Assembly: GCF_040100845.1 (NCBI RefSeq)
Contig: NZ_JAZHSH010000001.1
Location: 1,798,001 to 1,862,000 of the forward strand
Length of the DNA stretch: 64,000 bases
Direction: 5' to 3'
DNA from: Chengkuizengella sp. SCS-71B
Lineage (GTDB): Bacteria; Bacillota; Bacilli; Paenibacillales; KCTC-33759
Part shown: positions 23,517 to 33,263 of the stretch, piece after piece
How positions within the stretch are numbered: position 1 is the first letter of the stretch
Layout of the letters: each line of letters begins with the position of its first letter
The notes under the pieces: generated by a model
Told to the model about the DNA's origin: nothing
Database searches by the model: none
The model's input: the letters and a program-made list of their open reading frames with translations, nothing else
Position numbers and translations under genes: made by a program

Positions 23517-25142
23517 ATGATTTCAGCAAATAATATATCTCTTCGATATGGTAAACGAGCTTTATTTGAAGATGTGAACATAAAGTTTACTCCAGGAAAT
23601 TGTTATGGTTTGATTGGTGCTAATGGAGCTGGAAAGTCTACTTTTTTAAAGATTTTATCAGGGGAACTTGAAGCTAATAAAGGTACAATCAATATTACTC
23701 CAGGAGAAAGACTTGCTGTTTTAAAACAGAACCATTATGAATATGACGAGTATGAAGTGTTAAAAACCGTTATTATGGGTCATAGTAAACTTTATAATAT
23801 CATGGTGGAGAAAGATGCTATTTATGCGAAGCCTGATTTTTCAGATGAAGATGGCATGCGTGCAGCAGAACTTGAAGGAGAGTTTGCAGAATTGGATGGT
23901 TGGCAAGCTGAAGCCGATGCAGGTGAATTATTGATAGGGCTAGGTATTTCTAAAGATCTTCATGATCTAAAAATGTCAGAACTAAGCGGAAACGATAAAG
24001 TCCGTGTCTTACTAGCGCAAGCTTTGTTTGGTAATCCCAACATTTTATTATTGGATGAGCCAACTAACCATTTAAATTTAGAGTCCATTCAATGGCTAGA
24101 AAATTTTTTAGCGAAGTTTGATGGTACAGTTATTGTTGTTTCCCATGATCGCCACTTTTTAAATCAAGTGTGTACACACATCGCAGATATTGATTTTGGG
24201 AAAATAGAGTTATATGTTGGTAATTATGATTTTTGGTATGAATCAAGCCAATTAGCTTTAAAACTAATGCAGGAGAAAAATAAAAAGACAGAAGAAAAAC
24301 GAAAAGAACTAGAAGCATTTATTGCTCGATTTAGTGCCAACGCTTCAAAATCTAAACAAGCAACATCCCGTAGCAAGCAATTAGAAAAATTAAAACTAGA
24401 AGATATTAAACCATCGAATCGAAAATATCCATTCATCAACTTTAAATCTGAAAGAGAAGCTGGCAAACAGTTATTATTTATCGAAGACCTAACAGTTTCT
24501 CAGGAAAGTGATTTGATATTAAATAAAATGAACCTTGTTGTAAATAAAGGGGATAAAATCGCTTTTGTAGGACCCAATGGAATACCAAAAACAACATTAT
24601 TTAAAACATTAATGGGTGAAATTGAACCAACTGACGGTTCTTATACTTGGGGAGTTACTACTTCTCAAGCCTATTTTCCAAAAGATAACTCGGAATATTT
24701 TGATGTAGATTTAAATTTAGTGGATTGGCTACGCCAATATTCCAAGGATCAAGATGAATCATTTATTCGCGGGTTTTTAGGAAGAATGTTATTCTCTGGT
24801 GAAGAAGCATTGAAAAAATGCAATGTTCTTTCTGGGGGAGAGAAGGTACGTTGCATGTTATCTAAGATGATGCTTAGTGCAGCAAATGTTTTAATATTAG
24901 ATGAACCTACCAATCATCTTGACTTAGAATCCATTACAGCCCTGAATAATGGTCTTGTTCAATTTGATGGTACTATGTTGTTTGTATCACATGACCATCA
25001 ATTTATTCAAACTATAGCAAATCGTATTGTAGAAATTACACCTAATGGGTTAATAGATAAACAAATGAGTTATGATGAGTATTTGGAAAGCTCTGAAGTT
25101 CAAGGTTTACGTGAAAAGATGTACAGCGTAACAACAGGTTAA
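23517..25142 (+). CDS. ykpA: ABC-F ATPase, YkpA/YbiT-like
   Basis: 541 residues with two ATPase domains, starting ISANNISLRYGKRALFEDVNIKF as in YkpA. Walker A 1 is GANGAGKST and signature 1 is LSGNDKVRVLL (LSGN instead of LSGG). Walker A 2 is GPNGIPKTT, with a proline in place of the last glycine, and signature 2 is LSGGEKVRCML. Some of these deviations are, to my recollection, usual in this subfamily. It follows yfmM by 73 bases and probably shares its transcript. It ends with a strong terminator at 25172. Confidence 0.85.
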   Translation: MISANNISLRYGKRALFEDVNIKFTPGNCYGLIGANGAGKSTFLKILSGELEANKGTINITPGERLAVLKQNHYEYDEYEVLKTVIMGHSKLYNIMVEKDAIYAKPDFSDEDGMRAAELEGEFAELDGWQAEADAGELLIGLGISKDLHDLKMSELSGNDKVRVLLAQALFGNPNILLLDEPTNHLNLESIQWLENFLAKFDGTVIVVSHDRHFLNQVCTHIADIDFGKIELYVGNYDFWYESSQLALKLMQEKNKKTEEKRKELEAFIARFSANASKSKQATSRSKQLEKLKLEDIKPSNRKYPFINFKSEREAGKQLLFIEDLTVSQESDLILNKMNLVVNKGDKIAFVGPNGIPKTTLFKTLMGEIEPTDGSYTWGVTTSQAYFPKDNSEYFDVDLNLVDWLRQYSKDQDESFIRGFLGRMLFSGEEALKKCNVLSGGEKVRCMLSKMMLSAANVLILDEPTNHLDLESITALNNGLVQFDGTMLFVSHDHQFIQTIANRIVEITPNGLIDKQMSYDEYLESSEVQGLREKMYSVTTG

Positions 25143-25171
25143 TCTGTACTTTATAACAAACTCTTTAAGGT

Positions 25172-25213
25172 AAGGTGTTTAGAAGAAAGTATGACTTCTA
25201 AACACCTTTTTTA
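25172..25213 (+). terminator. Terminator of the ABC-F pair
   Basis: AAGGTGTTTAGAAG (25172-25185) is perfectly complementary to CTTCTAAACACCTT (25195-25208), followed by TTTT. Confidence 0.85.
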
Positions 25214-25265
25214 AAGGATAGGAGCCGTATAAAATTTGTTATACATACTTTCTTCTCAAAAAAAC

Positions 25266-25319
25266 AACTGCTAATGAGTATTCGGCTACATCTTCGAGAG
25301 ACTCCGATAGCAGTTTTTG
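25266..25319 (+). terminator. Second terminator-like hairpin
   Basis: AACTGCTA (25266-25273) pairs with TAGCAGTT (25308-25315), with TCGG/CCGA inside, followed by TTTTTG. It is not linked to a gene and may be part of the repeat-rich stretch that follows. Confidence 0.5.
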
Positions 25320-25331
25320 TTATAGGGAATA

Positions 25332-25510
25332 GCGGTATTTCATGGTCTTATTCTATGCTTTTTGGAACTCCATAACAAAATAACGGTAATTTGTGGTCTT
25401 AAATTATGGATTTTTAATGAAATGATATAAAATGTTATGAAAAATGATCGAATAAGACCACCAGATACCGTTAATTATTTATTTTGAGTAAAATTATAAA
25501 AATAAGACCA
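25332..25510. repeat. Repeated motif ACGGTAnnTnrTGGTCTTATT
   Basis: Copies at 25332-25355 and 25382-25402 (direct), at 25449-25473 (inverted), and a partial inverted copy at 25501-25510. Copies two and three could pair into a long stem. The rest of 25143-25833 contains no gene and I found no S-box or cobalamin riboswitch before metH. Confidence 0.6.
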
Positions 25511-25833
25511 AAAAACTCCCTTATTTTAGTGTAGATCTACTTTTATTAAGCTAACCAGCAAGTAATCAGAAAAATCGAAGATTGCATTGAGAAAGTTTTA
25601 CTTCTTAAAACTCCCTTTACTCCTCTAAAGTTTTTTTCTTTAATCAACTACAATCCACATTTAAATATGATATAATTCGTCTATAATAATTGATTTAATT
25701 TAAGAAATCGTATATGGATTTTTATCCTCTTTTACAATTCCGACAATTTTGATAGACTATGTAAAAATGACAATGGATGATATTTGATGATTTATACATC
25801 AAACGCACATATATTGAAGCGGAGTGGAGCAAA

Positions 25834-28800
25834 ATGAGCAAAATATCAATACAAGAACAATTAAAAAGGAAAATACTTATATTAGATGGTGCCATGGGTA
25901 CAATGATTCAACAAGCAGATTTAAAACCAGAAGATTTTGGGGGAGAAGATTTGGACGGTTGTAATGAGATGCTTGTATTAACTCGTCCTGAACTGATCTC
26001 TAAGATCCATGGGAAATACTTGGAAGCCGGATCAGATATTATTGAAACGAATACTTTTGGTTCAACTAGTGTTGTTTTAGCAGAGTATGATCTTCAAGAC
26101 CGAGCTAGAGAATTGAGTCTAGAAGCAGCAAAACTTGCAGTTGAAGCAGTTAATAAATACTCAACTGATGAATGGCCAAGGTATGCAGCTGGAGCGATGG
26201 GTCCTACTACAAAAACATTATCAGTTACTGGTGGGGTCACGTTTGACGAGTTAGAAAAGAGTTACCATGAACAAGCATTAGCACTTATAGAAGGCGGAGT
26301 AGATGTTTTATTACTTGAAACATCCCAGGATACTTTAAATGTGAAAGCGGCTAGTATCGGGATTCAGCGTGCATTTGAAAAACTAGATAAAAAAATTCCT
26401 GTCATGATATCAGGAACAATTGAACCGATGGGAACAACATTAGCAGGTCAAAATATAGAATCATTTTATATATCCTTGGAGCATCTTGAACCTGTATCCA
26501 TTGGATTAAATTGCGCTACAGGCCCTGAATTTATGAGAGATCACATTCGAAGTCTTTCGGAGATCGCAGATACAGCGATTAGTTGTTATCCTAATGCAGG
26601 ATTACCGGATGAAGATGGCCATTATCACGAATCACCTGAATCTTTGGCAAAAAAAATGGCGGGTTTCGCTGAAAAAGGTTGGTTAAATATTGCTGGGGGA
26701 TGTTGTGGAACTACACCAGAACACATTCGAGCTTTATCAGAAACGATGAAGTCATTTACACCTCGCCCTCAAACAGGTGAGCATTTAGCTGCGGTGTCCG
26801 GTATTGAAACTGTTTATATTGATACAGATAATAGGCCATATATGGTTGGAGAAAGAACGAACGTACTGGGCTCTAGAAAATTTAAAAGATTAATAGCAGA
26901 AGGCAAATTTGAGGAAGCTTCTGAAATTGCCAGAGCGCAGGTTAAAGGTGGAGCACATGTTTTAGATATTTGTTTGCAAGATCCTGACCGAGACGAAGTT
27001 AATGACATGGAAAAGTTTCTACAATACGTTGTGAAAAAAGTGAAAGTTCCATTAGTTATTGATACAACAAGTGCAGATGTTATTGAACTCTCTTTGAAGT
27101 ACTCTCAAGGAAAAGCTATCATCAATTCTATTAACCTCGAAGATGGGGAAGAAAAGTTTGAAAATATTGTCCCGCTAATACATCGATATGGTGCAGCAGT
27201 AGTTGTAGGAACAATTGATGAAAACGGACAGGCGATTACTAGGGAAGGGAAGCTGGAGGTTGCAAAAAGATCATATGATTTATTGGTGAATAAGTATGGA
27301 CTTAACCCTGAGGATATTATATTTGACCCTTTGGTCTTTCCAGTAGGTACAGGGGATGAACAATATATAGGTTCTGCAAAAGAAACGGTTGAAGGAATTC
27401 GACTTATAAAAGAAGCGATGCCTAAATGCCATACAATTTTAGGGTTAAGCAACGTATCTTTTGGCTTGCCTCCTGCGGGGCGAGAGGTACTTAATGCGGT
27501 GTATTTATATCATTGTACGAAAGCTGGATTAGATTATGCAATTGTGAATACTGAAAAATTAGAACGATTTGCTTCTATACCTGAAGATGAACGACGTTTG
27601 GCTGAAGCTTTAATCTTTGAAACAAATGATGATACTTTAGCTGAGTTTGTTGCATTTTATCGTGAAAAGAAAGTAGAGAAAAAAGAAAAAATATCTAACT
27701 TAACCTTAGAAGAACGTTTAGCTTCCTATATTATTGAGGGAACTAAAGAAGGATTATTTGTTGATTTAGATGAAGCTTTGGAAAAGTATCAGCCTTTAGA
27801 AATCATCAATGGACCACTAATGGATGGTATGGCAGAGGTGGGACGTTTATTTAACAATAATGAGTTGATTGTAGCGGAAGTTTTGCAAAGTGCAGAAGCA
27901 ATGAAGGCATCTGTAGGTTACTTAGAACCTCATATGGAAACAACGGAATCCTCTGTAAAGGCGAAAATTATATTAGCCACTGTAAAAGGTGATGTTCATG
28001 ATATAGGTAAAAATCTAGTTGAAATTATTTTGTCCAATAATGGATATAAAATAGTGAACTTAGGAATAAAGGTTCCACCAGAACAATTGATTGAAGCTTA
28101 TAAAAAAGAAAAACCTGATGCAATTGGTCTTTCTGGCTTGTTAGTTAAATCAGCACAGCAGATGGTAGTTACTGCACAAGATTTAAAAAATGCAGGAATT
28201 GATGTGCCAATCCTTGTAGGTGGAGCGGCACTGAGTCGTAAATTTACGAAAAATAGAATTGGAGCAGAATATGATGGTTTAGTTTTATATGCCAAAGATG
28301 CCATGAATGGATTAGATTTAGCAAATCAAATCAGTAATCCAGAACAACGTGAGCTCTTAATCCAAAAAATGCGTGAGTTGAAAGATTCAGATGTCATGGA
28401 TTCAAGAAAAAATAAAGATATGCCTAAACTAACCAGAGCTGTTCACTCTAATATTTCACAGGATGTTCCTGTATTTACACCTCCTGACACTGAAAGACAT
28501 GTCTTGAGAAACTATCCACTTGATCATTTAATTCCATATGTGAATATGCAGATGTTATTAGGACACCATTTAGGTCTACGTGGAAAAGTAGATCAATTGA
28601 TTGAAGCTCATGATTCTAAAGCTTTAGAGTTAAAAGAAGTTGTAGATCAAATTTATAAAGAAGCAATTTATGAAAATAAGATTGAAACACATGGGATGTA
28701 TCAATTTTTCCCTGCCCAATCTAAAGGAAATGATATTCTGATATACGATCCGAATGATCATACAAAAGTATTGAAAACTTTTTCATTTCCACGCCAGCAG

Positions 28801-29274
28801 GTAGAACCTTATTTATGTTTAGCTGATTTTCTAAAGTCAGTAGATAGTGGTTATATGGATTACGTGGGTTTTTTAGTAGTAACAGCAGGAAAAGGAATTC
28901 GAGAATTAGCAGAGAAGTTGAAAAATCAAGGTGACTATCTTCGTTCACATGCCATCCAAGCCGTTGCATTAGAAACTGCTGAAGCATTTGCAGAACGTAT
29001 ACATCATATGATGAGAGATGTATGGGGATTCCCAGATGCACCTGATATGACGATGAAAAAGAGGCACGGTGCTAGATATCAAGGGATACGGGTATCATTT
29101 GGATATCCAGCATGTCCAGACCTTGAAGATCAAATACCTTTATTTGAATTAATGAATCCAGAGGAAATAGGGGTGGAATTAACGGATGGTTGTATGATGG
29201 AACCAGAAGCTTCTGTATCTGCGATGGTTTTTGCACATCCTGAAGCAAAATATTTTAGCGTAGATAAAGGGTGA
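25834..29274 (+). CDS. metH: Cobalamin-dependent methionine synthase
   Basis: 1146 residues with the full MetH order. The homocysteine-binding barrel (about 1-320) has zinc cysteines in NCATGPEFM and GGCCGTT. The methyltetrahydrofolate domain (340-600) starts at GERTNVLGSRKFKRLI. A helical cap follows, then the B12 domain with the lower-ligand histidine in DVHDIGKN. The C-terminal AdoMet-binding reactivation domain carries RHGARYQGIRVSFGYPACPD. It moves a methyl group from methyltetrahydrofolate to homocysteine. ATG 25834 follows GGAGTGGAG by 4 bases; an in-frame ATG at 25777 lacks a site. It is monocistronic here, without a visible riboswitch. Confidence 0.97.
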   Translation: MSKISIQEQLKRKILILDGAMGTMIQQADLKPEDFGGEDLDGCNEMLVLTRPELISKIHGKYLEAGSDIIETNTFGSTSVVLAEYDLQDRARELSLEAAKLAVEAVNKYSTDEWPRYAAGAMGPTTKTLSVTGGVTFDELEKSYHEQALALIEGGVDVLLLETSQDTLNVKAASIGIQRAFEKLDKKIPVMISGTIEPMGTTLAGQNIESFYISLEHLEPVSIGLNCATGPEFMRDHIRSLSEIADTAISCYPNAGLPDEDGHYHESPESLAKKMAGFAEKGWLNIAGGCCGTTPEHIRALSETMKSFTPRPQTGEHLAAVSGIETVYIDTDNRPYMVGERTNVLGSRKFKRLIAEGKFEEASEIARAQVKGGAHVLDICLQDPDRDEVNDMEKFLQYVVKKVKVPLVIDTTSADVIELSLKYSQGKAIINSINLEDGEEKFENIVPLIHRYGAAVVVGTIDENGQAITREGKLEVAKRSYDLLVNKYGLNPEDIIFDPLVFPVGTGDEQYIGSAKETVEGIRLIKEAMPKCHTILGLSNVSFGLPPAGREVLNAVYLYHCTKAGLDYAIVNTEKLERFASIPEDERRLAEALIFETNDDTLAEFVAFYREKKVEKKEKISNLTLEERLASYIIEGTKEGLFVDLDEALEKYQPLEIINGPLMDGMAEVGRLFNNNELIVAEVLQSAEAMKASVGYLEPHMETTESSVKAKIILATVKGDVHDIGKNLVEIILSNNGYKIVNLGIKVPPEQLIEAYKKEKPDAIGLSGLLVKSAQQMVVTAQDLKNAGIDVPILVGGAALSRKFTKNRIGAEYDGLVLYAKDAMNGLDLANQISNPEQRELLIQKMRELKDSDVMDSRKNKDMPKLTRAVHSNISQDVPVFTPPDTERHVLRNYPLDHLIPYVNMQMLLGHHLGLRGKVDQLIEAHDSKALELKEVVDQIYKEAIYENKIETHGMYQFFPAQSKGNDILIYDPNDHTKVLKTFSFPRQQVEPYLCLADFLKSVDSGYMDYVGFLVVTAGKGIRELAEKLKNQGDYLRSHAIQAVALETAEAFAERIHHMMRDVWGFPDAPDMTMKKRHGARYQGIRVSFGYPACPDLEDQIPLFELMNPEEIGVELTDGCMMEPEASVSAMVFAHPEAKYFSVDKG

Positions 29275-29375
29275 ATATACATCAGGATAAAAACTCCTAG
29301 GTTGAGCAACAATAGATTAGACTTTGAATATGAGTTGAATTTGATTTTGAAAGAGTGTATGGGGGGAAATTAATA

Positions 29376-30317
29376 TTGGAACTGGAATTTTTAGGAACAG
29401 TTGCTGGAATGCCTGTTCGTGAACGAAATGTTACCTCCATTTGTTTAAAATTGTTACAAGAGAGAGGGACTGTATGGCTATTTGACTGTGGTGAAGGAAC
29501 ACAACATCAAATTCTTAAATCCTCTATAAAACTAAGTAAATTAGAAAAGATATTTATTACCCATTTACATGGTGATCATATTTATGGTTTACCTGGTATA
29601 CTAACAAGTCGTGCTTATTCTGGTGGTAAATCTCCTCTAACACTATATGGACCAAAAGGTATTAAAGATGTGGTGAATACGACCTTAATGATGAGCCAAG
29701 CCCATTTAGAGTATGATTTACATATAGAGGAGATCCCTGAAAATTTAAACGAAGGTATTTTATTTGAAGATCAACAATTCTTAGTAGAAATAGCCAAGCT
29801 AGAGCATCGTATTAATAGCTATGGATATCGAATTACAGAAAAGGATCAGCCTGGTCCCTTACTATCAAAAAAATTGAAAGAGAGTGGGGTTCCACCTGGT
29901 CCCTTATTTTCTAAAATTAAAAAAGGAAAAGACATTATTTTAGAAAATGGGGAGAAGTTAATTGCTGCAAATTACGTTGGTCCAGCTTTAAAAGGAAGAA
30001 TTGTTGTGATCATGGGAGATACAAGAATTTGTGAAAACTCACCTAAACTGTCTATAGATGCTGATGTTTTAGTACATGAATCTACCTTTACAGAAGAATT
30101 ACATGATCTTGCATATAAGTATTATCATACTACTTCTTTACAAGCTGCTAAGTTAGCTGAGGAATGTAACGTAAACGAGTTGATATTAACACATTTTAGT
30201 TCAAGGTATCAAGGTGAAAGTTTAGATCAATTGTTACAAGAAGCAAGGGAAATACATGAAAATACACACATAGCCCATGATTTTTGGGTATTTCCTATAA
30301 AGCGAAAAAATAAATAA
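29376..30317 (+). CDS. rnz: Ribonuclease Z
   Basis: 313 residues. The metallo-beta-lactamase motif THLHGDHIYGLPG (zinc ligands) is followed by the exosite-bearing arm, the aspartate in IVVIMGDTRIC and the final zinc histidine in LILTHFSSRY. It cuts the 3' trailer from tRNA precursors. The start MELEFLGTVAGMPVRERNVTS matches the family (usual GTGAGMP) and uses TTG 29376, 9 bases after a GGGGGG site. A GTG at 29355 is in frame but precedes that site. Confidence 0.95.
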   Translation: MELEFLGTVAGMPVRERNVTSICLKLLQERGTVWLFDCGEGTQHQILKSSIKLSKLEKIFITHLHGDHIYGLPGILTSRAYSGGKSPLTLYGPKGIKDVVNTTLMMSQAHLEYDLHIEEIPENLNEGILFEDQQFLVEIAKLEHRINSYGYRITEKDQPGPLLSKKLKESGVPPGPLFSKIKKGKDIILENGEKLIAANYVGPALKGRIVVIMGDTRICENSPKLSIDADVLVHESTFTEELHDLAYKYYHTTSLQAAKLAEECNVNELILTHFSSRYQGESLDQLLQEAREIHENTHIAHDFWVFPIKRKNK

Positions 30318-30412
30318 TTAATTTTATCAGTAAAAAATGAAAGGAAAACGCATCATAACTTTAATCATACTGCTTATTTAAATGTGAACATTATGGGTAA
30401 GGTAGTTTGATA

Positions 30413-30453
30413 AATGAAACAAGAGTCCAAATTTAATGGACTCTTATTTCATT
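30413..30453. terminator. Bidirectional terminator between rnz and tlp
   Basis: AATGAAACAAGAGTCC (30413-30428) pairs with GGACTCTTATTTCATT (30438-30453) with one mismatch. It serves the converging rnz and tlp genes. Confidence 0.75.
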
Positions 30454-30457
30454 TATC

Positions 30458-30694
30458 TTATGAATTTCTTTGCTGTTCTGCATGAGCTTCATCTTTTATT
30501 TCTTCACGAAGCCCCTGAATGCTCTGTTTTCTACGTTCATTTTTTGATTCTATGGCTTGTTGTTCGTTGTTACCAATCTCATCACCGAATTCTTCTAAAT
30601 AATCTTCAGATTCTCTAAGGTTTCCAATCGTGTTCTGCACTGCTTCCTGTAACTTTTCTACGTTATCATCTCTATTGTCAGGTTTAGCTTTCAT
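30458..30694 (-). CDS. tlp: Small acid-soluble spore protein Tlp
   Basis: 78 residues, highly charged and helical: KPDNRDDNVEKLQEAVQNTI and ESKNERRKQSIQGLREEIKDEA are the Tlp hallmarks. It is made in the forespore and stored in the spore core. AAGGAGG lies 5 bases before the ATG, and a sigma-G promoter is found upstream. It is the clearest proof in the window that the organism forms endospores. Confidence 0.95.
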   Translation of the reverse strand: MKAKPDNRDDNVEKLQEAVQNTIGNLRESEDYLEEFGDEIGNNEQQAIESKNERRKQSIQGLREEIKDEAHAEQQRNS

Positions 30695-30729
30695 AAATGC
30701 CTCCTTGGTTAAAACTTTAATAACATTAA

Positions 30730-30759
30730 TAAGATGTCTTGATCATGAAAATTTTATAC
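30730..30759 (-). promoter_or_regulatory. Sigma-G promoter of tlp
   Basis: Minus strand: GTATA (30759-30755), 18 bases, CATCTTA (30736-30730). Both boxes match the forespore sigma-G consensus gHATR / CATnHTA. Confidence 0.75.
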
Positions 30760-30949
30760 AAGGTAGCATGAAAAACAAGCCAACAATATTAATTACGGCC
30801 ATCTAGATTACAAAACTATAAGTAATTTACAGTATAAGACTTTATGTAATGAAATCAATATAGTTCATCTCAATTTGCATAGATTGTACTTAGAGTGAAT
30901 ATAATTGTGGTGGGGATGTATGTTAAAAAAAGGAGTTAATTAAAGTGAA

Positions 30950-31975
30950 ATGACAAATATAGTAGAATATTTGAAACGAAAACTTGTTTCACTTCAATGT
31001 TTTATTGGTGTAGAAATGACAGATGAGTATATTAAATTAGTAGAAATAAAAATGGATAAAAACAATTCTTTTATAATTCATCAATATAAAATGGAGCCAA
31101 TTCAGACTAATTTGATTAAAGATGGATTCATACTTAACACAAATGAAGTGATTAACAAATTAAATGACATGTTAAAACAACTTACTTTATATACAAATCA
31201 GGTTCATTTTATGCTGCCAAGTCATTTGGTTCATCTACACTTTTTAACAGTTCCTCATCATGAGAAAGAAAAGATTCTCAAATGGATACAAACCGAACTT
31301 GAGAATGAGAGAATCGAATTACCTTTTAAAAACCCTCATTTTGATATGATTAAATTATCTACTGACACCACTGGTAAAACAAACATAATGCTACTCACTG
31401 CCCCACAGGATGAAATAGAGACTTATGTTAACGTGTTTAATGCTGTAAATTTAAAACCAATAAGTTTAGAAATTAAAGCTTTTTCACTTTTTCGCCTCAT
31501 ACATGCGCTAGAACTCATTGACATCATGTGTTCTTTTATCGTCATTGAAATAAATAAGTTTTCTGCAGAAATAAGTGTTTTTCAGAGTGGGATATTACAA
31601 ACTATTCGTTCAATTCCCGTGATGCGATCTCCTGAAAAATATAGAAGTGTAAAAACAGCGGCACAAAAGGCAGTATCATTTAAAATTGTAAAAAAAAACG
31701 AGGGTGATTTATCCAGTTATTTAACTTTAGAGGTAAAAAAATTTATCAACTATTATCATTATTATGATAACAATAAAAATAAAGAGGATTTCCAGTGTTT
31801 GATCTTATTAGGTGATATATCAGAATTGCATCAAATTGGGTATGAATTTAATAGAGCTTTTCCATTTGAAGTTAGAATTTTGAATGCTGATGAACGTATC
31901 TCTAATGATAAAAATAACAACTTGTTGCCATTTTTCGCAGTTCCTCTAGGACTAGCTTTAAGGGGGAGGCATTAA
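30950..31975 (+). CDS. pilM: PilM-like type IV pilus assembly ATPase-fold protein
   Basis: 341 residues with the actin/FtsA-like PilM fold. It begins with FIGVEMTDEYIKLVEIKMDK and continues with a KDGFILNTNEVINKL segment typical of PilM (linking to PilN), then a second lobe near SFIVIEINKFSAEISVFQ. PilM sits on the cytoplasmic face and binds the PilN tail. The stop overlaps the next start by one base. Only pilM, N and O are here; motor ATPases, platform protein and prepilin peptidase must be elsewhere. Confidence 0.8.
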   Translation: MTNIVEYLKRKLVSLQCFIGVEMTDEYIKLVEIKMDKNNSFIIHQYKMEPIQTNLIKDGFILNTNEVINKLNDMLKQLTLYTNQVHFMLPSHLVHLHFLTVPHHEKEKILKWIQTELENERIELPFKNPHFDMIKLSTDTTGKTNIMLLTAPQDEIETYVNVFNAVNLKPISLEIKAFSLFRLIHALELIDIMCSFIVIEINKFSAEISVFQSGILQTIRSIPVMRSPEKYRSVKTAAQKAVSFKIVKKNEGDLSSYLTLEVKKFINYYHYYDNNKNKEDFQCLILLGDISELHQIGYEFNRAFPFEVRILNADERISNDKNNNLLPFFAVPLGLALRGRH

Positions 31976-32532
31976 TGCAGACGATTAATTTATTACCAGG
32001 AAAAAGTAAAAAGAATAAATCATTTGTTTTACTTATCATTTTATTGATCTTGACCTTTTTAATAAGTCTGCCCATCTTAATTTTTATTGGTGTAAATTAT
32101 CATAATAATGTAAAAGCTCTATCAAATAATGTTTTTAAATTGGAATCAAATATTGAGACTAGGATGAGTTTGAATGAAGAAGAAATAAACCAACTTTCAA
32201 GTCAAGTTGCTTTGGATGCTGAGACTTTGAACACTCAAAGTCAATATAGCTTTGAGTTATTTCATATATTATATGAAATTATAAAAGGTAATCCATCAAT
32301 AACAAAGGTAAATTTAATAAAAGAGGTTGAGAATAATCATATACTTACTTTACATTATATGAACCAGACTCTGAATCAAATATTAAATGAATTAACCTTC
32401 TTACAAAAATATGAGATTATTGAGCATTTGTCGATAAGACAAGTACAAATAGAAGATCAGAGTGGACTGATCTCATTTGAAAAGAGTGAGGGTAGTAAAA
32501 CTGTAATTGAAGTTATGATACAACGCGATTAA
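31975..32532 (+). CDS. pilN: PilN-like protein
   Basis: 185 residues. The N-terminus is MQTINLLPGKSKKNK, the conserved INLLP tail of PilN that docks in PilM. A membrane helix follows (about 16-39), then a coiled coil and a ferredoxin-like outer domain. The strong coupling to pilM (overlapping stop and start) and to the PilO-like gene supports the assignment although sequence in this family is poorly conserved. Confidence 0.8.
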   Translation: MQTINLLPGKSKKNKSFVLLIILLILTFLISLPILIFIGVNYHNNVKALSNNVFKLESNIETRMSLNEEEINQLSSQVALDAETLNTQSQYSFELFHILYEIIKGNPSITKVNLIKEVENNHILTLHYMNQTLNQILNELTFLQKYEIIEHLSIRQVQIEDQSGLISFEKSEGSKTVIEVMIQRD

Positions 32533-32591
32533 ACTAATTCTTTAATGGTCAGTTTAATTGAGAAGAAATAAAAAAGAAGAGAGGACGTAAG

Positions 32592-33164
32592 ATGAATATA
32601 ACATGGTGGTTTAAACAAAATCGAATCATGATGATCATCTTACTTAGCGGATTGATGATCCATCTATTGTTAATTTCAGTATGGATTATCCCAAATATGA
32701 TACGAGTAAATAGCTTGGAAAGGGAATTGAACGTGTTAAACGAAGAATTACTAAGATTAGAAGGAGATCCTCCAAGTTCATCTTCAGATCAAAACTTAAC
32801 TAATTCATCTGATGAGGCTAACATTCAAGTTCTAGATCATGAAGAAAGTTTAAGATTTACCATTGATTTGAATTTCATTGCAGAAAATAACAACATCCAA
32901 ATACAATCTCTTGATTATAGCCATTCTCAATTACTATATAAGGATCAATATTATGGGCAAACGGTAACGTTATTCATTAACGGAACATTATCAGCCATTT
33001 CACAATTTATAAACGAATTAGAACGTTTAGAGCGGGTTATCCATTTGTTGGAATGGGAATTTGTTCAAGAAAAAACTGAAAAAAATGATCAAAATCAAGA
33101 TGAAAGTTTATATAGTGAAGATAACGTTCAACTTCATTTAAAACTACGCATATATCATGTTTAA
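32592..33164 (+). CDS. pilO: PilO-like protein
   Basis: 190 residues: a short cytoplasmic tail, a membrane helix at about 12-34, a coiled coil (NSLERELNVLNEELLRLEG), a low-complexity Ser/Asp linker and a small alpha/beta domain with GQTVTLFINGTLSAISQFINELERL, typical of PilO. It would form a heterodimer with PilN. Gap of 59 bases to pilN, with GAGAGG before the ATG. Assignment rests on topology and gene order. Confidence 0.7.
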   Translation: MNITWWFKQNRIMMIILLSGLMIHLLLISVWIIPNMIRVNSLERELNVLNEELLRLEGDPPSSSSDQNLTNSSDEANIQVLDHEESLRFTIDLNFIAENNNIQIQSLDYSHSQLLYKDQYYGQTVTLFINGTLSAISQFINELERLERVIHLLEWEFVQEKTEKNDQNQDESLYSEDNVQLHLKLRIYHV

Positions 33165-33211
33165 AAATATGCACACAGATCATTCAAGTAGATTTTAAAA
33201 AAAAGCAGTGA

Positions 33212-33246
33212 AAAAAGAATGGATGCACATTGATCCATTCTTTTTA
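33212..33246 (+). terminator. Terminator of the pilMNO-like operon
   Basis: AAAGAATGGAT pairs with ATCCATTCTTT around 33214-33243, followed by TTTAATTTG; A-rich on the other side, so it can also serve the opposing gene. Confidence 0.75.
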
Positions 33247-33263
33247 ATTTGTTTCCAACATCG

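Noticed and set aside
25521-25833. Search for an S-box or cobalamin riboswitch before metH
   Set aside because: None of the conserved core sequences or the expected terminator fold was visible close to the start.
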